Part shown: positions 10,097-18,677 of the stretch, one piece after another | Numbering within the stretch: position 1 is the stretch's first letter | Layout of the letters: each line of letters opens with the position of its first letter | NCBI GenBank assembly: GCA_000434475.1 | Contig: FR879519.1 | Location: 1-32,027 of the forward strand | Reading direction: 5' to 3' | Source: Dialister sp. CAG:486 | GTDB taxonomy: Bacteria > Bacillota > Negativicutes > Veillonellales > Dialisteraceae | DNA: 32,027 nt | Notes under the pieces: model-generated | Databases searched by the model: none | The model's input: the letters and a program-made list of their open reading frames with translations, nothing else | What the model was told of the DNA's origin: nothing | Translations under genes and position numbers: made by a program

Positions 10097-10996
10097 ATGT
10101 ATCGAAAGAGAATAGAAAAAACGAATTGGAAAATGCAGAATGTGAATCCGCAGGGGAAAGACTGCAATGACTGCGTCTTTCGGGCCATTGCCGGAGGCAC
10201 GAGGATTTCATGGAAAGACACCTTCGCCGGACTGTGCCAGACGGGCCTTTCCCTGCATGCCATGCCGGACTATCCGATCGTCTTCCGCAAATATTTGAAG
10301 GAAATCGGAGCCTGCTACGTGTATAAGTCCGCCCAAGCGCACGCCCATACCGAGGACGAAGCCAGCACGGCAGACATGACCGCGGAAGAATTTATCAGGC
10401 AGCATCCGAAAGGAAACTACGTCCTCCGCCTTTGGTGGCACGTCACCTGTGCGCGGGATGGTTTCCTCCATGACACATGGGACGCGAGCAGCGAAAAACT
10501 GCTCGAAGCGTGGGAGATCCCGCCCGACATCGCGTCCGCGCCGCGCCCCTCCGCCCCATGGCTCTACGAAAGGAGTGAGCGCCGCCTCGCTCCTTTGGAA
10601 GACATCGATGTCGCCGCGGGCCAGACATTTCTTTTTAGAAATCCAAGTCCCGTAAACCGCGGGTATCAGGACAGCTTCGTCCGTGCCATCGCCCTCGCTG
10701 AAGGCAGGACATGGGAAGAGGCTTATCAGGATCTCTGCCGCCAGGCCCTCTCTCAGTGTGATAATCCGCAGTCTACGTCCGTCGCGGCATCCTACCTCAG
10801 CCGCTTTGCCGTGGGGACTTGCCAGTATTTCACGCGTGGAAAGACGCCGGTAAAAGAATTTCTCGCCTCTCATCCATCCGGTGCCTGGGTGCTCCAGCTC
10901 GGCAAAGGCTGGGCGAGTGCGGTGGTGGATGGCGTGCTGATGGATACGAGAAATTATATCAATAAGCCGATCGAGGTCGCATGGCGACTGCGTTGA
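10097..10996 (+). CDS. tandemly duplicated cysteine-peptidase-like protein, second half degenerate
   Basis: A 299-aa cytosolic-looking protein made of two related halves. Half one (about residues 21-140) has DCVFRAIAGGT with Cys26 and WWHVTCARDGFLHDTWD with His115; the Cys-then-His-then-DG/DTxD order is that of small papain-like or C39-like folds. Half two (about 186-299) repeats the pattern as DSFVRAIALAEGRTWEEAY and GWASAVVDGVLMDT, but Cys is replaced by Ser193 and His by Trp272. Only the first half can therefore be catalytic. GGGAGGA at 10084-10090 selects the ATG at 10097 over the TTG just before it. The gene is monocistronic, between its own promoter and terminator. The protease assignment is inference from motif spacing; no function is proposed. 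Confidence 0.65.
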   Translation: MYRKRIEKTNWKMQNVNPQGKDCNDCVFRAIAGGTRISWKDTFAGLCQTGLSLHAMPDYPIVFRKYLKEIGACYVYKSAQAHAHTEDEASTADMTAEEFIRQHPKGNYVLRLWWHVTCARDGFLHDTWDASSEKLLEAWEIPPDIASAPRPSAPWLYERSERRLAPLEDIDVAAGQTFLFRNPSPVNRGYQDSFVRAIALAEGRTWEEAYQDLCRQALSQCDNPQSTSVAASYLSRFAVGTCQYFTRGKTPVKEFLASHPSGAWVLQLGKGWASAVVDGVLMDTRNYINKPIEVAWRLR

Positions 10997-11008
10997 GCGG
11001 CGAATTTC

Positions 11009-11045
11009 AAACCCACTCCGGATTTTTTCGGAGTGGGTTTGTTTT
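11009..11045 (+). terminator. Rho-independent terminator after the peptidase-like gene
   Basis: A perfect 12-bp stem (AAACCCACTCCG with its complement CGGAGTGGGTTT) with an 8-base loop is followed by GTTTT, 12 bases after the stop codon. Confidence 0.92.
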
Positions 11046-11116
11046 GGAATCAATTTTCATATAGAGAACTTCATTTCTGTTATGATCTGTCATTCTTTTT
11101 ATGATATGATGATCTA

Positions 11117-11154
11117 AGGAAACGATGATTAAATCGCAGAATCAGTGTTTCCCT
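11117..11154. repeat. second copy of the GGAAACG-GATT / AATCAGTGTTTCC hairpin repeat
   Basis: The arms AGGAAACGATGATT and AATCAGTGTTTCCCT and the internal AAATC match the element at 136-180, with a shorter loop. It sits between the terminator of the upstream gene and the leader ORF of the large operon. Confidence 0.6.
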
Positions 11155-11176
11155 AAATGCAAGGAGGTGTGTCGTG

Positions 11177-11239
11177 ATGAAAGAAAGTAAACGTTGTGAA
11201 GGCACACTCTTTTTGGGCATTTTTTTATTGGGGGGGTAA
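11177..11239 (+). CDS. 20-aa leader peptide candidate
   Basis: A very short ORF, MKESKRCEGTLFLGIFLLGG, has an unusually strong ribosome binding site AAGGAGGTG (11161-11169) at good spacing from the ATG at 11177. It ends in a run of seven G followed by TAA. A terminator-like hairpin follows 49 bases later, then the first gene of the large operon. Position and strong initiation signals suggest a regulatory leader rather than a functional protein, but the peptide has no run of one amino acid that would point to a specific attenuation signal. It could also be a relic of a longer gene. Confidence 0.4.
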   Translation: MKESKRCEGTLFLGIFLLGG

Positions 11240-11287
11240 ACCAGCCTCTTTCATAAAGGTAAACAATATTTTTGTCGTGCAAAATCA

Positions 11288-11334
11288 GAGGAAACGAGAA
11301 GCTATGGGGACATGGCTTTCGTTTCCTCTTTTTT
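11288..11334 (+). terminator. strong terminator-like hairpin directly before the first operon gene (possible attenuator)
   Basis: GAGGAAACGA pairs with TCGTTTCCTC, and the stem continues with AAGC/GCTT after one bulged G, giving about 14 bp around a 12-base loop. TTTTTT follows at 11329-11334. The end of the T-run is only 12 bases from the ATG at 11346, so a transcript entering from upstream would have to read through it to express the operon. No promoter fits between hairpin and gene. Confidence 0.8.
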
Positions 11335-11345
11335 AGGTGTTTGGT

Positions 11346-14300
11346 ATGAAATATAATACGTGGAATATTTATTCGGCTGTTCTTCTCATGGAAACGTATG
11401 AGCGTGCGCGAAAGCACCCGCAAAAGAGAAGTGCAGAAATCATTCAGTTGTCTCAGCTGCTACGGAAGCGCGCAGGGCAGGGGAAGCCCTATCACGGCGT
11501 ATTTGGCTCTGTCGCGGATATCAACTACCAGCTGGGGAAGGTCGAGAGCCAGATGACGGCAGGAAGACGAGGCCTGCCTGGGGCATTGCCGCAAGCGATC
11601 ATGAAAGCCGTAAAAATGTATCAGTCCCAGCCCACGGACTATGATCGCTATCTGCGTGCTGCCCATCAAAATATCACAGTGGATGAACTGAGAAATCTGG
11701 AAATGGAGCAAGGAGGAAGACGGGGGCGGGGGAAAGCCATTCCCCTGAAGGAGATCGAGGGATCGGCTGCTAAAAAGGAGGAGTCCGTAAAGCCAGCAAA
11801 GGTGGAAGTCGCTGCGAAGGTGGAAGCTCCTGCGATGGAAGAGCCGAAGACAGTGGCGGCAAAGAAGGAAATGATTCCTTACGAGAGCGCAGAAAGCGCG
11901 CCGCTGCTTGCATTAGATGATTCTATTTTAGACTTGCATGTATCGACTCACTTGGAGAATCTACTCATGCGCCACCATGTGAAGACCATTCGCGATATGC
12001 TTTCGTATCCGACCACGGAGTGGGAGCTCGTGAAAGGGATGGGAGCCAAATCGCTATGCGAGCTACGGGATATATTGAGACGATATAGCAGGATCGATCC
12101 GAATCAAAAACCGTCGCAGGGGCCGAAATCTGCTATAGAGCTGGCAGATGAGGCGATTTCATACGATATGCCTATCGGGCGGGTACACTTTGGTACGCGT
12201 GTGGATAGGGTACTTGCGAGTGCCGGCTTTCAGACGCTGGGGGAAGTGCTGCATTATCCGAAGGAAAAGTGGGCGGAGATGTCTGCACTGGGGACGAACA
12301 GTCTCGCACATCTTGTGAAGGAAATCGAAGTGTATCGCCAGGCGGCAAGAGCGACGGCGAAAGCAGAACGTGAGAAAAGGAACCGCGACATCTCGAAAGA
12401 CCAGTTGCGTGAGGAAGCGGAGGCGATGGAAGACTTCGCGGATATGCTCATGGTCACCTATGAGCATATGATGAGGGTTGCAAAGCAGGCAGAGGCGCAG
12501 GATATCCCCTTAGCGGAAGGCATCTGGCAGGATGAGACGATACGGAAAGCGGCACAAAACTATGTGCTTCGTCTTCTTGTCCACGAAAAATATGAAGGCG
12601 CGTCTTTTGAGACGCTTTCGGCAGATTTTCCACATAGGATTTTTGATGAAACTGCTTTTGTGGCGCTTTTGGACTCCATGGAAAAGCAGCAGCTCATCTG
12701 GAAGCAAGGCAAGCGCTACTACTGTGTCTATCCTTCACTGGAAACGGTACTCCCCTCGGTTTGCCGGGAGCGGAATGCCAAGGTGTTGAAACTTCGTTTG
12801 TCGGGACTGTCGCTGGAAGAGGTGGCAGGGCAAGTGGGGGTGACACGCGAACGCGTGCGCCAGATCCAGAAGAAGATTTTCTCGAAGCTCCCGCCCGTAC
12901 GGGAAGGATACTTCGCTTTCTACAAGCAGAAATATGTCGGACTGACGGATGACGATTTTCAATACATTTTCCAGCTTGCAGAAGAGACGTGCCATTTTAT
13001 CTCGCTTTACTTGGATGAGCAGCGGGTGAAGGAAAAAGATGTGGATGCGGGACAGCGTCTGCAGGCTTTGCGTGCCGTGATGCATGATCAGATACTGGAT
13101 GCGAAAATACGGGAAAGGGCGGACGCGCGGCTGAAAGCGATCGATCCGTATTTTCTCATCGATGGAAAGCATGTGATGAAGAATCGCCAATCCCTCATCC
13201 GCTTTGCCATCAAAAGATATTGCCAGGATGCAAAACCTTCGGGTGCGTTACTTGAAGATTACCTGCGGCTTTTGGATAGTCTTTCCGTTTCGCGTGAGAA
13301 TCCGCGCTTTTCCCTGAATGTGAGATACATAGAACATTATTTCTCGGAAATGACGGCATTGGTGAGCTGCCATCGACAGGTTCGCTATTATGACATTCTA
13401 TCGATGGACTATCAGGATTTGCTGGATACGCTGCAGCTGACCGCATATAGCAATGTTGAAATATCCAGCCGCAAGTTTTTCCGTGACTACCCAGAAATCA
13501 TGGGGCGGTATGATATCAGAGACGAGTATGAACTGCACAATCTTTTGAAAAAGCTCTGGGCGCATGGTCATTACAATGACTATCTGGATGATGCACATCG
13601 AATGACTTTTGGCAGAATGCCAACGCTGAAGATTGGTCATACAGATCGTAAAAAACAGGTCGTGGATATCATTCAGGAACATGGTTATATTTCTTACATG
13701 GATCTGGGATGCGCGATAGAAGAAGCGTATGGTGTTCCTCAAAATGCTGCAATGGCGAATGGCTGGGGCGAAACCTGCAAAGAGTATTTTGACCCTGGTA
13801 CGGGGATGTTTCATATCCCGGAGACATTTCTTCCTGAGGATAAGGTGGAGCGCATGAAGAAACGCCTGCCGGAGGATTTTTATCTGATGCAGGATATTCT
13901 CGATACGTACTTGGAAGAATATCCAGAGGGAAATGTATGGGATATCGATCCGGCGGCTGTAAGGCAGATGGGTTTCATCTCGCATCGGAAATATGTGATC
14001 CGTGATACCTATAGCAGTGTAAAAGATTTCTTCAAAAAGCTGTTTGTAGAAAATGAAATACTGGATCTTCGAGATCATCCTGAATATGCGGTATCTTCCA
14101 TGTTTTCAGCAGTCTGGCTAGGTCTTGCCAAAGATTTTAAGGTCGTAGAGACTGAGCCGGGGGTATTCTGCAATAGCCGGTATTTAGAAAAACATGGAAT
14201 TACGCAAGAAGCTATCCATGAATTCTGTGAGAAGGTGTATCACTTTATAGAAAATGGGAAATGCTTCAGTATCAGATCCTTGCGAGCAGCAGGCTTTGAT

Positions 14301-14603
14301 CTTCCGTGGCAGGAAGAGGGATGGGGTGACTGGTTCTATGGATCACTTTTGGCAGCTGACTATGAGAGCTTCAATAGCCAGAAGTATGGCTCGGGACATT
14401 TGCTGCGCAAGAGACAGATGCAGCGGAAACTCAGCATGGCGGATCTCGTCGAGGAAATCGTCAATGGTTCGGAGAATTTGCTGACGACTTCAGAAATTTC
14501 CGGCATCATCGAGGATACCTATGGGATCGAATTCTCTCCATTCAAAGTGAAGGAAATCGTAGAATCGAATGATGATACATTCTGCGAGAAAGTATTGTAT
14601 TAA
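11346..14603 (+). CDS. large protein with alpha-CTD-like HhH pairs and a sigma-70 region 4-like HTH
   Basis: First gene of the seven-gene operon; 1085 aa. Residues about 5-107 form a helical domain (AVLLMETYERAR, EIIQLSQLLRKRA) of the kind I associate with the N-terminus of some restriction-type proteins; this is recall, not a match. A Lys/Glu/Ala linker follows (about 120-180). Two helix-hairpin-helix units like the RNA polymerase alpha C-terminal domain lie at about 195-247 (LVKGMGAKSLCELRDIL) and 280-332 (MSALGTNSLAHLVKEI). At 480-515 is LSLEEVAGQVGVTRERVRQI, the region 4 helix-turn-helix of sigma-70. The C-terminal 560 residues are unrecognised, with many aromatic and acidic residues. It probably binds DNA and may control or recruit transcription. 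AGGTG before the ATG at 11346 favours that start over the GTG at 11337. Confidence 0.8.
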   Translation: MKYNTWNIYSAVLLMETYERARKHPQKRSAEIIQLSQLLRKRAGQGKPYHGVFGSVADINYQLGKVESQMTAGRRGLPGALPQAIMKAVKMYQSQPTDYDRYLRAAHQNITVDELRNLEMEQGGRRGRGKAIPLKEIEGSAAKKEESVKPAKVEVAAKVEAPAMEEPKTVAAKKEMIPYESAESAPLLALDDSILDLHVSTHLENLLMRHHVKTIRDMLSYPTTEWELVKGMGAKSLCELRDILRRYSRIDPNQKPSQGPKSAIELADEAISYDMPIGRVHFGTRVDRVLASAGFQTLGEVLHYPKEKWAEMSALGTNSLAHLVKEIEVYRQAARATAKAEREKRNRDISKDQLREEAEAMEDFADMLMVTYEHMMRVAKQAEAQDIPLAEGIWQDETIRKAAQNYVLRLLVHEKYEGASFETLSADFPHRIFDETAFVALLDSMEKQQLIWKQGKRYYCVYPSLETVLPSVCRERNAKVLKLRLSGLSLEEVAGQVGVTRERVRQIQKKIFSKLPPVREGYFAFYKQKYVGLTDDDFQYIFQLAEETCHFISLYLDEQRVKEKDVDAGQRLQALRAVMHDQILDAKIRERADARLKAIDPYFLIDGKHVMKNRQSLIRFAIKRYCQDAKPSGALLEDYLRLLDSLSVSRENPRFSLNVRYIEHYFSEMTALVSCHRQVRYYDILSMDYQDLLDTLQLTAYSNVEISSRKFFRDYPEIMGRYDIRDEYELHNLLKKLWAHGHYNDYLDDAHRMTFGRMPTLKIGHTDRKKQVVDIIQEHGYISYMDLGCAIEEAYGVPQNAAMANGWGETCKEYFDPGTGMFHIPETFLPEDKVERMKKRLPEDFYLMQDILDTYLEEYPEGNVWDIDPAAVRQMGFISHRKYVIRDTYSSVKDFFKKLFVENEILDLRDHPEYAVSSMFSAVWLGLAKDFKVVETEPGVFCNSRYLEKHGITQEAIHEFCEKVYHFIENGKCFSIRSLRAAGFDLPWQEEGWGDWFYGSLLAADYESFNSQKYGSGHLLRKRQMQRKLSMADLVEEIVNGSENLLTTSEISGIIEDTYGIEFSPFKVKEIVESNDDTFCEKVLY

Positions 14604-14617
14604 AGCGTGAGAAAGAA

Positions 14618-15889
14618 ATGAAAATAGCAGTGATAGATGCAGATCTCCTCGGGCGGCGAAGACACCGCTTTCCGAATCTGGTCTGCGAAAAGATTTCCGG
14701 CTACTACAAGCAGGTGGTGAAATTGCCGCCGGAAAATGTTGTTTTAAAAACGGACTATGAACATCTGGAAGAATTTGACCGTGTGTTTATCGCCAAAGTC
14801 TTCACAGATACCCCCGTTCCGGAATGGCTGCAACATGTGTCGCAGCCGAAAGAGCTTCTGATTCGTGTGGGGCGGCCAGACGCCGGAGCGCTGCCTGTCG
14901 AGAAGTGGCTGGAGAAAACTGTGGGATATAAAATCAATGGAAAGATACCTGTCAACGTAGGCGGCACAGGTTTCTTTTTTGATCGTGCTCCCAATCTGCC
15001 TGATGTCATCGAGCATTGCATGCCTGACTACCATCTTTACGACAACTGGATCGAGGAGAAGGTAGAGCAGGCGAAGAAAAAGGCAGAATGTGAAGGCCGT
15101 GAATTTCATCGCAGCCGGTTTCTGGTACAGTTCAAGGAGTACCTGGAGTACAGCATAGGGTACTTGACCCGTGGGTGCTTCCGGCACTGCGGCTTCTGCG
15201 TGAATCAAAAATATAACAGGGTATTCCGTCATAGCCATTTGACGGAATTTTTAGATCGGGATCGCAAGAAGATCTGCCTTCTGGATGATAATTTCTTTGG
15301 ATATCTTGACTGGCGGCCGCTTCTGGGAGAATTGGTCGCAACAAGGAAACGATTCAAGTTCAAGCAGGGAATGGATGAACGTCTTCTGACGCCAGACATA
15401 GCGAAGGCACTTTTCACATCGAACTATGATGGGGATTTTACGTTTGCCTTTGATAACATCAGCGACTATGACCTGATTCATGAAAAGCTGGAAATCATGA
15501 AGCCGTACAAGAAGGGACGGAGCGTGAAATTCTACGTGCTGGTGGGATTTGCATCCACCGATTGGAAGGATATCCGAGATACCTTCCGGCGTATTGAGCT
15601 TCTGATGCAGTATCACTGCCTGCCATATATCATGCGCTATCAGAATAAGAATGAAGCGCCTTGGAAGGCTTCGCCGCTTCATGCGATGTATGTGGCGATT
15701 GCCCGTTGGTGTAACCAACCGAATATTTTCAAAAAGATGAGTTTCAGAGAATTTTGCAAGGCCAATCAGGCGATGAAGAAGACGCCAGGTTATTGCTCTG
15801 CCATGCAGGCGATGAAGGATTTCGAAATGAGACATCCGACGCTGGCAGAAGAATTTTTTGATATGAAGTATTCCGACTATTCTGACTGA
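14618..15889 (+). CDS. radical SAM enzyme of unknown substrate
   Basis: This 423-aa protein carries a canonical radical SAM cluster motif CxxxCxxC at Cys187, Cys191 and Cys194 within GYLTRGCFRHCGFC. Such enzymes use a [4Fe-4S] cluster to split S-adenosylmethionine into a 5'-deoxyadenosyl radical. About 180 residues precede the motif, beginning MKIAVIDADLLGRR; they resemble the Rossmann-like N-terminus of B12-binding radical SAM proteins, but I see no DxHxxG cobalamin motif. After the motif are LLDDNFFGY, DERLLTPDIAKAL and FDNISDYDLIHEKL, consistent with the partial TIM barrel. No SPASM-type Cys cluster or TRAM domain is visible. It is the second gene of the operon, with 14-base gaps on each side, so it likely acts with the helicase and ATPase encoded downstream. 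The substrate is unknown. Confidence 0.87.
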   Translation: MKIAVIDADLLGRRRHRFPNLVCEKISGYYKQVVKLPPENVVLKTDYEHLEEFDRVFIAKVFTDTPVPEWLQHVSQPKELLIRVGRPDAGALPVEKWLEKTVGYKINGKIPVNVGGTGFFFDRAPNLPDVIEHCMPDYHLYDNWIEEKVEQAKKKAECEGREFHRSRFLVQFKEYLEYSIGYLTRGCFRHCGFCVNQKYNRVFRHSHLTEFLDRDRKKICLLDDNFFGYLDWRPLLGELVATRKRFKFKQGMDERLLTPDIAKALFTSNYDGDFTFAFDNISDYDLIHEKLEIMKPYKKGRSVKFYVLVGFASTDWKDIRDTFRRIELLMQYHCLPYIMRYQNKNEAPWKASPLHAMYVAIARWCNQPNIFKKMSFREFCKANQAMKKTPGYCSAMQAMKDFEMRHPTLAEEFFDMKYSDYSD

Positions 15890-15903
15890 GGGAGCTGATT
15901 CCT

Positions 15904-16593
15904 ATGGATTTTTTCGAGGAGTGGGGAAGGAATCTGGAGAACGCTAAGTACCTGTATGCGTTTCTGTCTGAGAAAGAATATGTGAATCAGGTTTTCCTGT
16001 CCGGCACAGGGCCAGAGGAAGAGAAAGCATGCCGCGTGCTGTCCAAAGTGTCTATCGAAAGACTGGTGGACTGCATTTGCCGTCTGTCTCCGAAAAAGGA
16101 ATTTAGTGTGGCGGATATTCCCATGTTCAGCAGTCTCGAGCGCTCCATCATTCGCGTCCCCGAGTTGTTGGAATTTGCAGACGATGGACTCTCTTTTGAT
16201 GATCTCGGCTATCAGCTGATGCAGTGTGCCACGCAGATAGCTAAGAAGAAATATGGGGAGAACCAGTCAAAAACGGCCGCACTTTTCAGCCTTGTATCCA
16301 TTACGGATACGCGGCCTAAGATGGTGCATCTGACGTCTTTGGGAAAGTACCTGATACCGATACCTTTTCCGGAAAAGTCGGAGATTTTAAGAAAACTGCT
16401 ACTTCGTAATGCTTATCTGCACTGCCTCATTCACAAGGCCGCGAAAGGCAAGGTGCGGTATGCGGATACGGTTGCCTGCGTTTCCCAAAGCACAGCGGTG
16501 AGGAGGCGTGGCAATGTGCGGGAACTGATGGAATTTGTTTTGAAAGGTACGAAGAAAGAACAGCTTTTGCAGCATATCGATTGGGAGGTGTAG
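15904..16593 (+). CDS. operon protein of unknown function, possibly winged-helix
   Basis: A 229-aa protein with no recognised catalytic motif. It is mostly helical. The stretch at about 135-165 (TRPKMVHLTSLGKYLI) has the VxLTxxGxxL look of a winged-helix wing seen in restriction-associated DNA-binding proteins, followed by a basic segment RRRGNVRELMEFVL near the C-terminus that could contact DNA. This reading is weak. GGGAG in the 14-base gap after the radical SAM gene supplies its ribosome binding site, and its stop is two bases before the next start, so it is firmly inside the operon and probably a specificity or adaptor subunit. Confidence 0.75.
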   Translation: MDFFEEWGRNLENAKYLYAFLSEKEYVNQVFLSGTGPEEEKACRVLSKVSIERLVDCICRLSPKKEFSVADIPMFSSLERSIIRVPELLEFADDGLSFDDLGYQLMQCATQIAKKKYGENQSKTAALFSLVSITDTRPKMVHLTSLGKYLIPIPFPEKSEILRKLLLRNAYLHCLIHKAAKGKVRYADTVACVSQSTAVRRRGNVRELMEFVLKGTKKEQLLQHIDWEV

Positions 16594-16595
16594 CC

Positions 16596-18677
16596 ATGGG
16601 GCTGAGAGATTTATATCTGGAGTCCTGCTATGAGACAGAAAGCAGCAAGGAACATCTGCTGGAAAAATTCTATATTCCGGTCTTGAAAGCGACGAAGCGG
16701 TACTACCGCATTGCGGGCTTTTTCAGCTCGACTGCTTTGACAGTAGCCGCGGAAGGTATTGAGGGGCTCTGCCAGAATCACGGGCATATGTACCTTCTCG
16801 TCTCTCCGCAGCTTTCTCGCAAGGACTTCGAAATCATTCAGAAACACCAGCCGCTTGATGAGCACGCGGATCTGTTTCAGGAGCTGAAGCTCGATGAGGC
16901 GGCCGATGATCATCTGAAGCTCCTTGCCTACCTGCTGGATCAGGGTTTTCTGGCAATCAAGATCGTCGTATGCAACAATTCACCGACCAGCCTTTTTCAT
17001 CAGAAAGTCGGCATCATGGTCGATGAGAGGGGAGACATGATTTCCTTCTCCGGCTCCATCAATGAAACGGCGCAGGCATGGCTGGAAAATATCGAAGAAT
17101 TCAAAGTCTTCCGCTCTTGGGAGCTGGGACAGCAGGTCTATGTGGATGCGGATAAAAAGAAATTCGAGGACTACTGGAGCAATCGAAAGGCGTCCATCGC
17201 GACGGTTTACGATATCCCGGAAGCCGTCCGAGAAAAGATCGTCAAGATCAAGCCGAAAGATCCATTCGATCTTGACTGTATGAAGCGATACAAGAAACCG
17301 GGTGAAAAAGACCCGATCGGACTCTTCCAGCACCAGAGAGAAGCCGTGCAGAAATGGAAAAAGAATCAGGGCCGGCTCCTTATGGAAATGGCGACAGGGA
17401 CAGGGAAGACGCGGACGGCCATCGGTTGCATCTATGAAAAAATGAAAGAGAAAAAGCCTTTTCTTACGATTGTCGCGACACCGCAAAATACCCTCTCGCG
17501 CCAATGGCAGGCGGATATGGAGAAGGTGGGGGTCTCCTTTGATTATAGTCTTATCGCGGATGGGACGAACCCGAAGTGGAAGAAAGAACTTGAGAGCATG
17601 CTCTTGACATTTTGGAAATACACGAATGCCATCGTGTACACCACACATGCCACGGCTTCCTCTGATAAATTTATAGAGCTCATTACAAAGTATAAAGGAG
17701 ATACGCCGATTCTTTTCATCTGTGATGAAGTCCATGGGATCGGCTCGGATAAGCAGCAGAAGGCGCTTCTTTCCTGCTATGAGCAGCGCATCGGTCTTTC
17801 AGCGACGCCGGAACGTCTCTTTGATGAAGAAGGTACGCAACTCATCCGGGACTATTTTGGAAATCAGTCATTCGAATTCGGCCTTTGGGATGCCCTGCAT
17901 ACGAAAAATGAAATCACACAGAAGCCTTTCCTGAATCCTTACGTCTACCACCCGCTCTTTGTCCATTTGTCCGAGGAAGAAAAGCAGAAGTGGGAAAAGC
18001 TACAGCGAAAAATCAGGCCGCTTGTCTTTACGATCGAGAAGCTGAAAAAACAACATAAACCGTACCAGAAAGAGAAAAAGGTACTAGACAATCTGTATGA
18101 AAAACGTGCCGATATCGTCAAAAATGCAGAAGAAAAGATGGCGGTGCTGGATGGACTGCTGGACAGTATGGATCCAGACTCGATCCAGGATACGCTTCTC
18201 TTCACATCGAATGTGCAGATGGATGGTTGCATGCAGATGCTGGCCGAGAAGAAAATCACGCGGGCAAAAATCACGGAAGAGATCTCCGCCAGCAAGACGG
18301 ATAGAGAGACGGGCCTGACAGAACGGCAGGAAATTCTGAAAGGGTTTGCCACTCACAGCCTGCAGGTCGTCCTCGGCATCAAGTGTATGGATGAAGGCAT
18401 CGATATCACGACTGCCCGCGTGGCGATCATCCTAGCAAGCAGTACGAATCCTAGAGAGTACATCCAGCGTGTCGGACGTGTCATTCGACCGGCACCAGGG
18501 AAACAGATGTCGGAAATCTATGATTTCATCGTTTTGGGCGATCAGGATCTTCCGCTCTTAAAGAATGAAGAAAAGCGCGTCGCGCTGATTGCGCAGAATG
18601 CCGATAACTATATGGATGTATACCAGTTGTTCAAGGGAAAAGGTGTGGATTTAAATGAGTATAAGCAAGAGAATTAA
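16596..18677 (+). CDS. PLD-family nuclease / DEAD-box helicase fusion
   Basis: A 693-aa two-part effector. Residues 1-200 form a phospholipase D-like nuclease domain: FYIPVLKATKRYYRIAGFFSS, LLVSPQLS, then the single HxK motif FHQKVG (His135, Lys137) followed by FSGSINE (151-157). Residues 240-690 form a superfamily 2 helicase: Walker A ATGTGKT (266-272), DEVH (377-380), LSATPERL (401-408) and the arginine-finger motif QRVGRVIRP. I associate this domain order with a restriction enzyme family linked to DNA phosphorothioation (Dnd) systems and with other defence PLD-helicases; assignment from memory. GGGAGGTG (16583-16590) picks the ATG at 16596 over the upstream TTG. It likely translocates on and cuts invading DNA. 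Confidence 0.88.
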   Translation: MGLRDLYLESCYETESSKEHLLEKFYIPVLKATKRYYRIAGFFSSTALTVAAEGIEGLCQNHGHMYLLVSPQLSRKDFEIIQKHQPLDEHADLFQELKLDEAADDHLKLLAYLLDQGFLAIKIVVCNNSPTSLFHQKVGIMVDERGDMISFSGSINETAQAWLENIEEFKVFRSWELGQQVYVDADKKKFEDYWSNRKASIATVYDIPEAVREKIVKIKPKDPFDLDCMKRYKKPGEKDPIGLFQHQREAVQKWKKNQGRLLMEMATGTGKTRTAIGCIYEKMKEKKPFLTIVATPQNTLSRQWQADMEKVGVSFDYSLIADGTNPKWKKELESMLLTFWKYTNAIVYTTHATASSDKFIELITKYKGDTPILFICDEVHGIGSDKQQKALLSCYEQRIGLSATPERLFDEEGTQLIRDYFGNQSFEFGLWDALHTKNEITQKPFLNPYVYHPLFVHLSEEEKQKWEKLQRKIRPLVFTIEKLKKQHKPYQKEKKVLDNLYEKRADIVKNAEEKMAVLDGLLDSMDPDSIQDTLLFTSNVQMDGCMQMLAEKKITRAKITEEISASKTDRETGLTERQEILKGFATHSLQVVLGIKCMDEGIDITTARVAIILASSTNPREYIQRVGRVIRPAPGKQMSEIYDFIVLGDQDLPLLKNEEKRVALIAQNADNYMDVYQLFKGKGVDLNEYKQEN

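Noticed and set aside
11230..11240. Shared TGGGGGGGTAAA string at 11229-11240 and 26788-26799 as a mobile or phase-variation signature
   Set aside because: The surrounding sequences are otherwise unrelated, so a chance match of a G-run with TAAA is enough to explain it.
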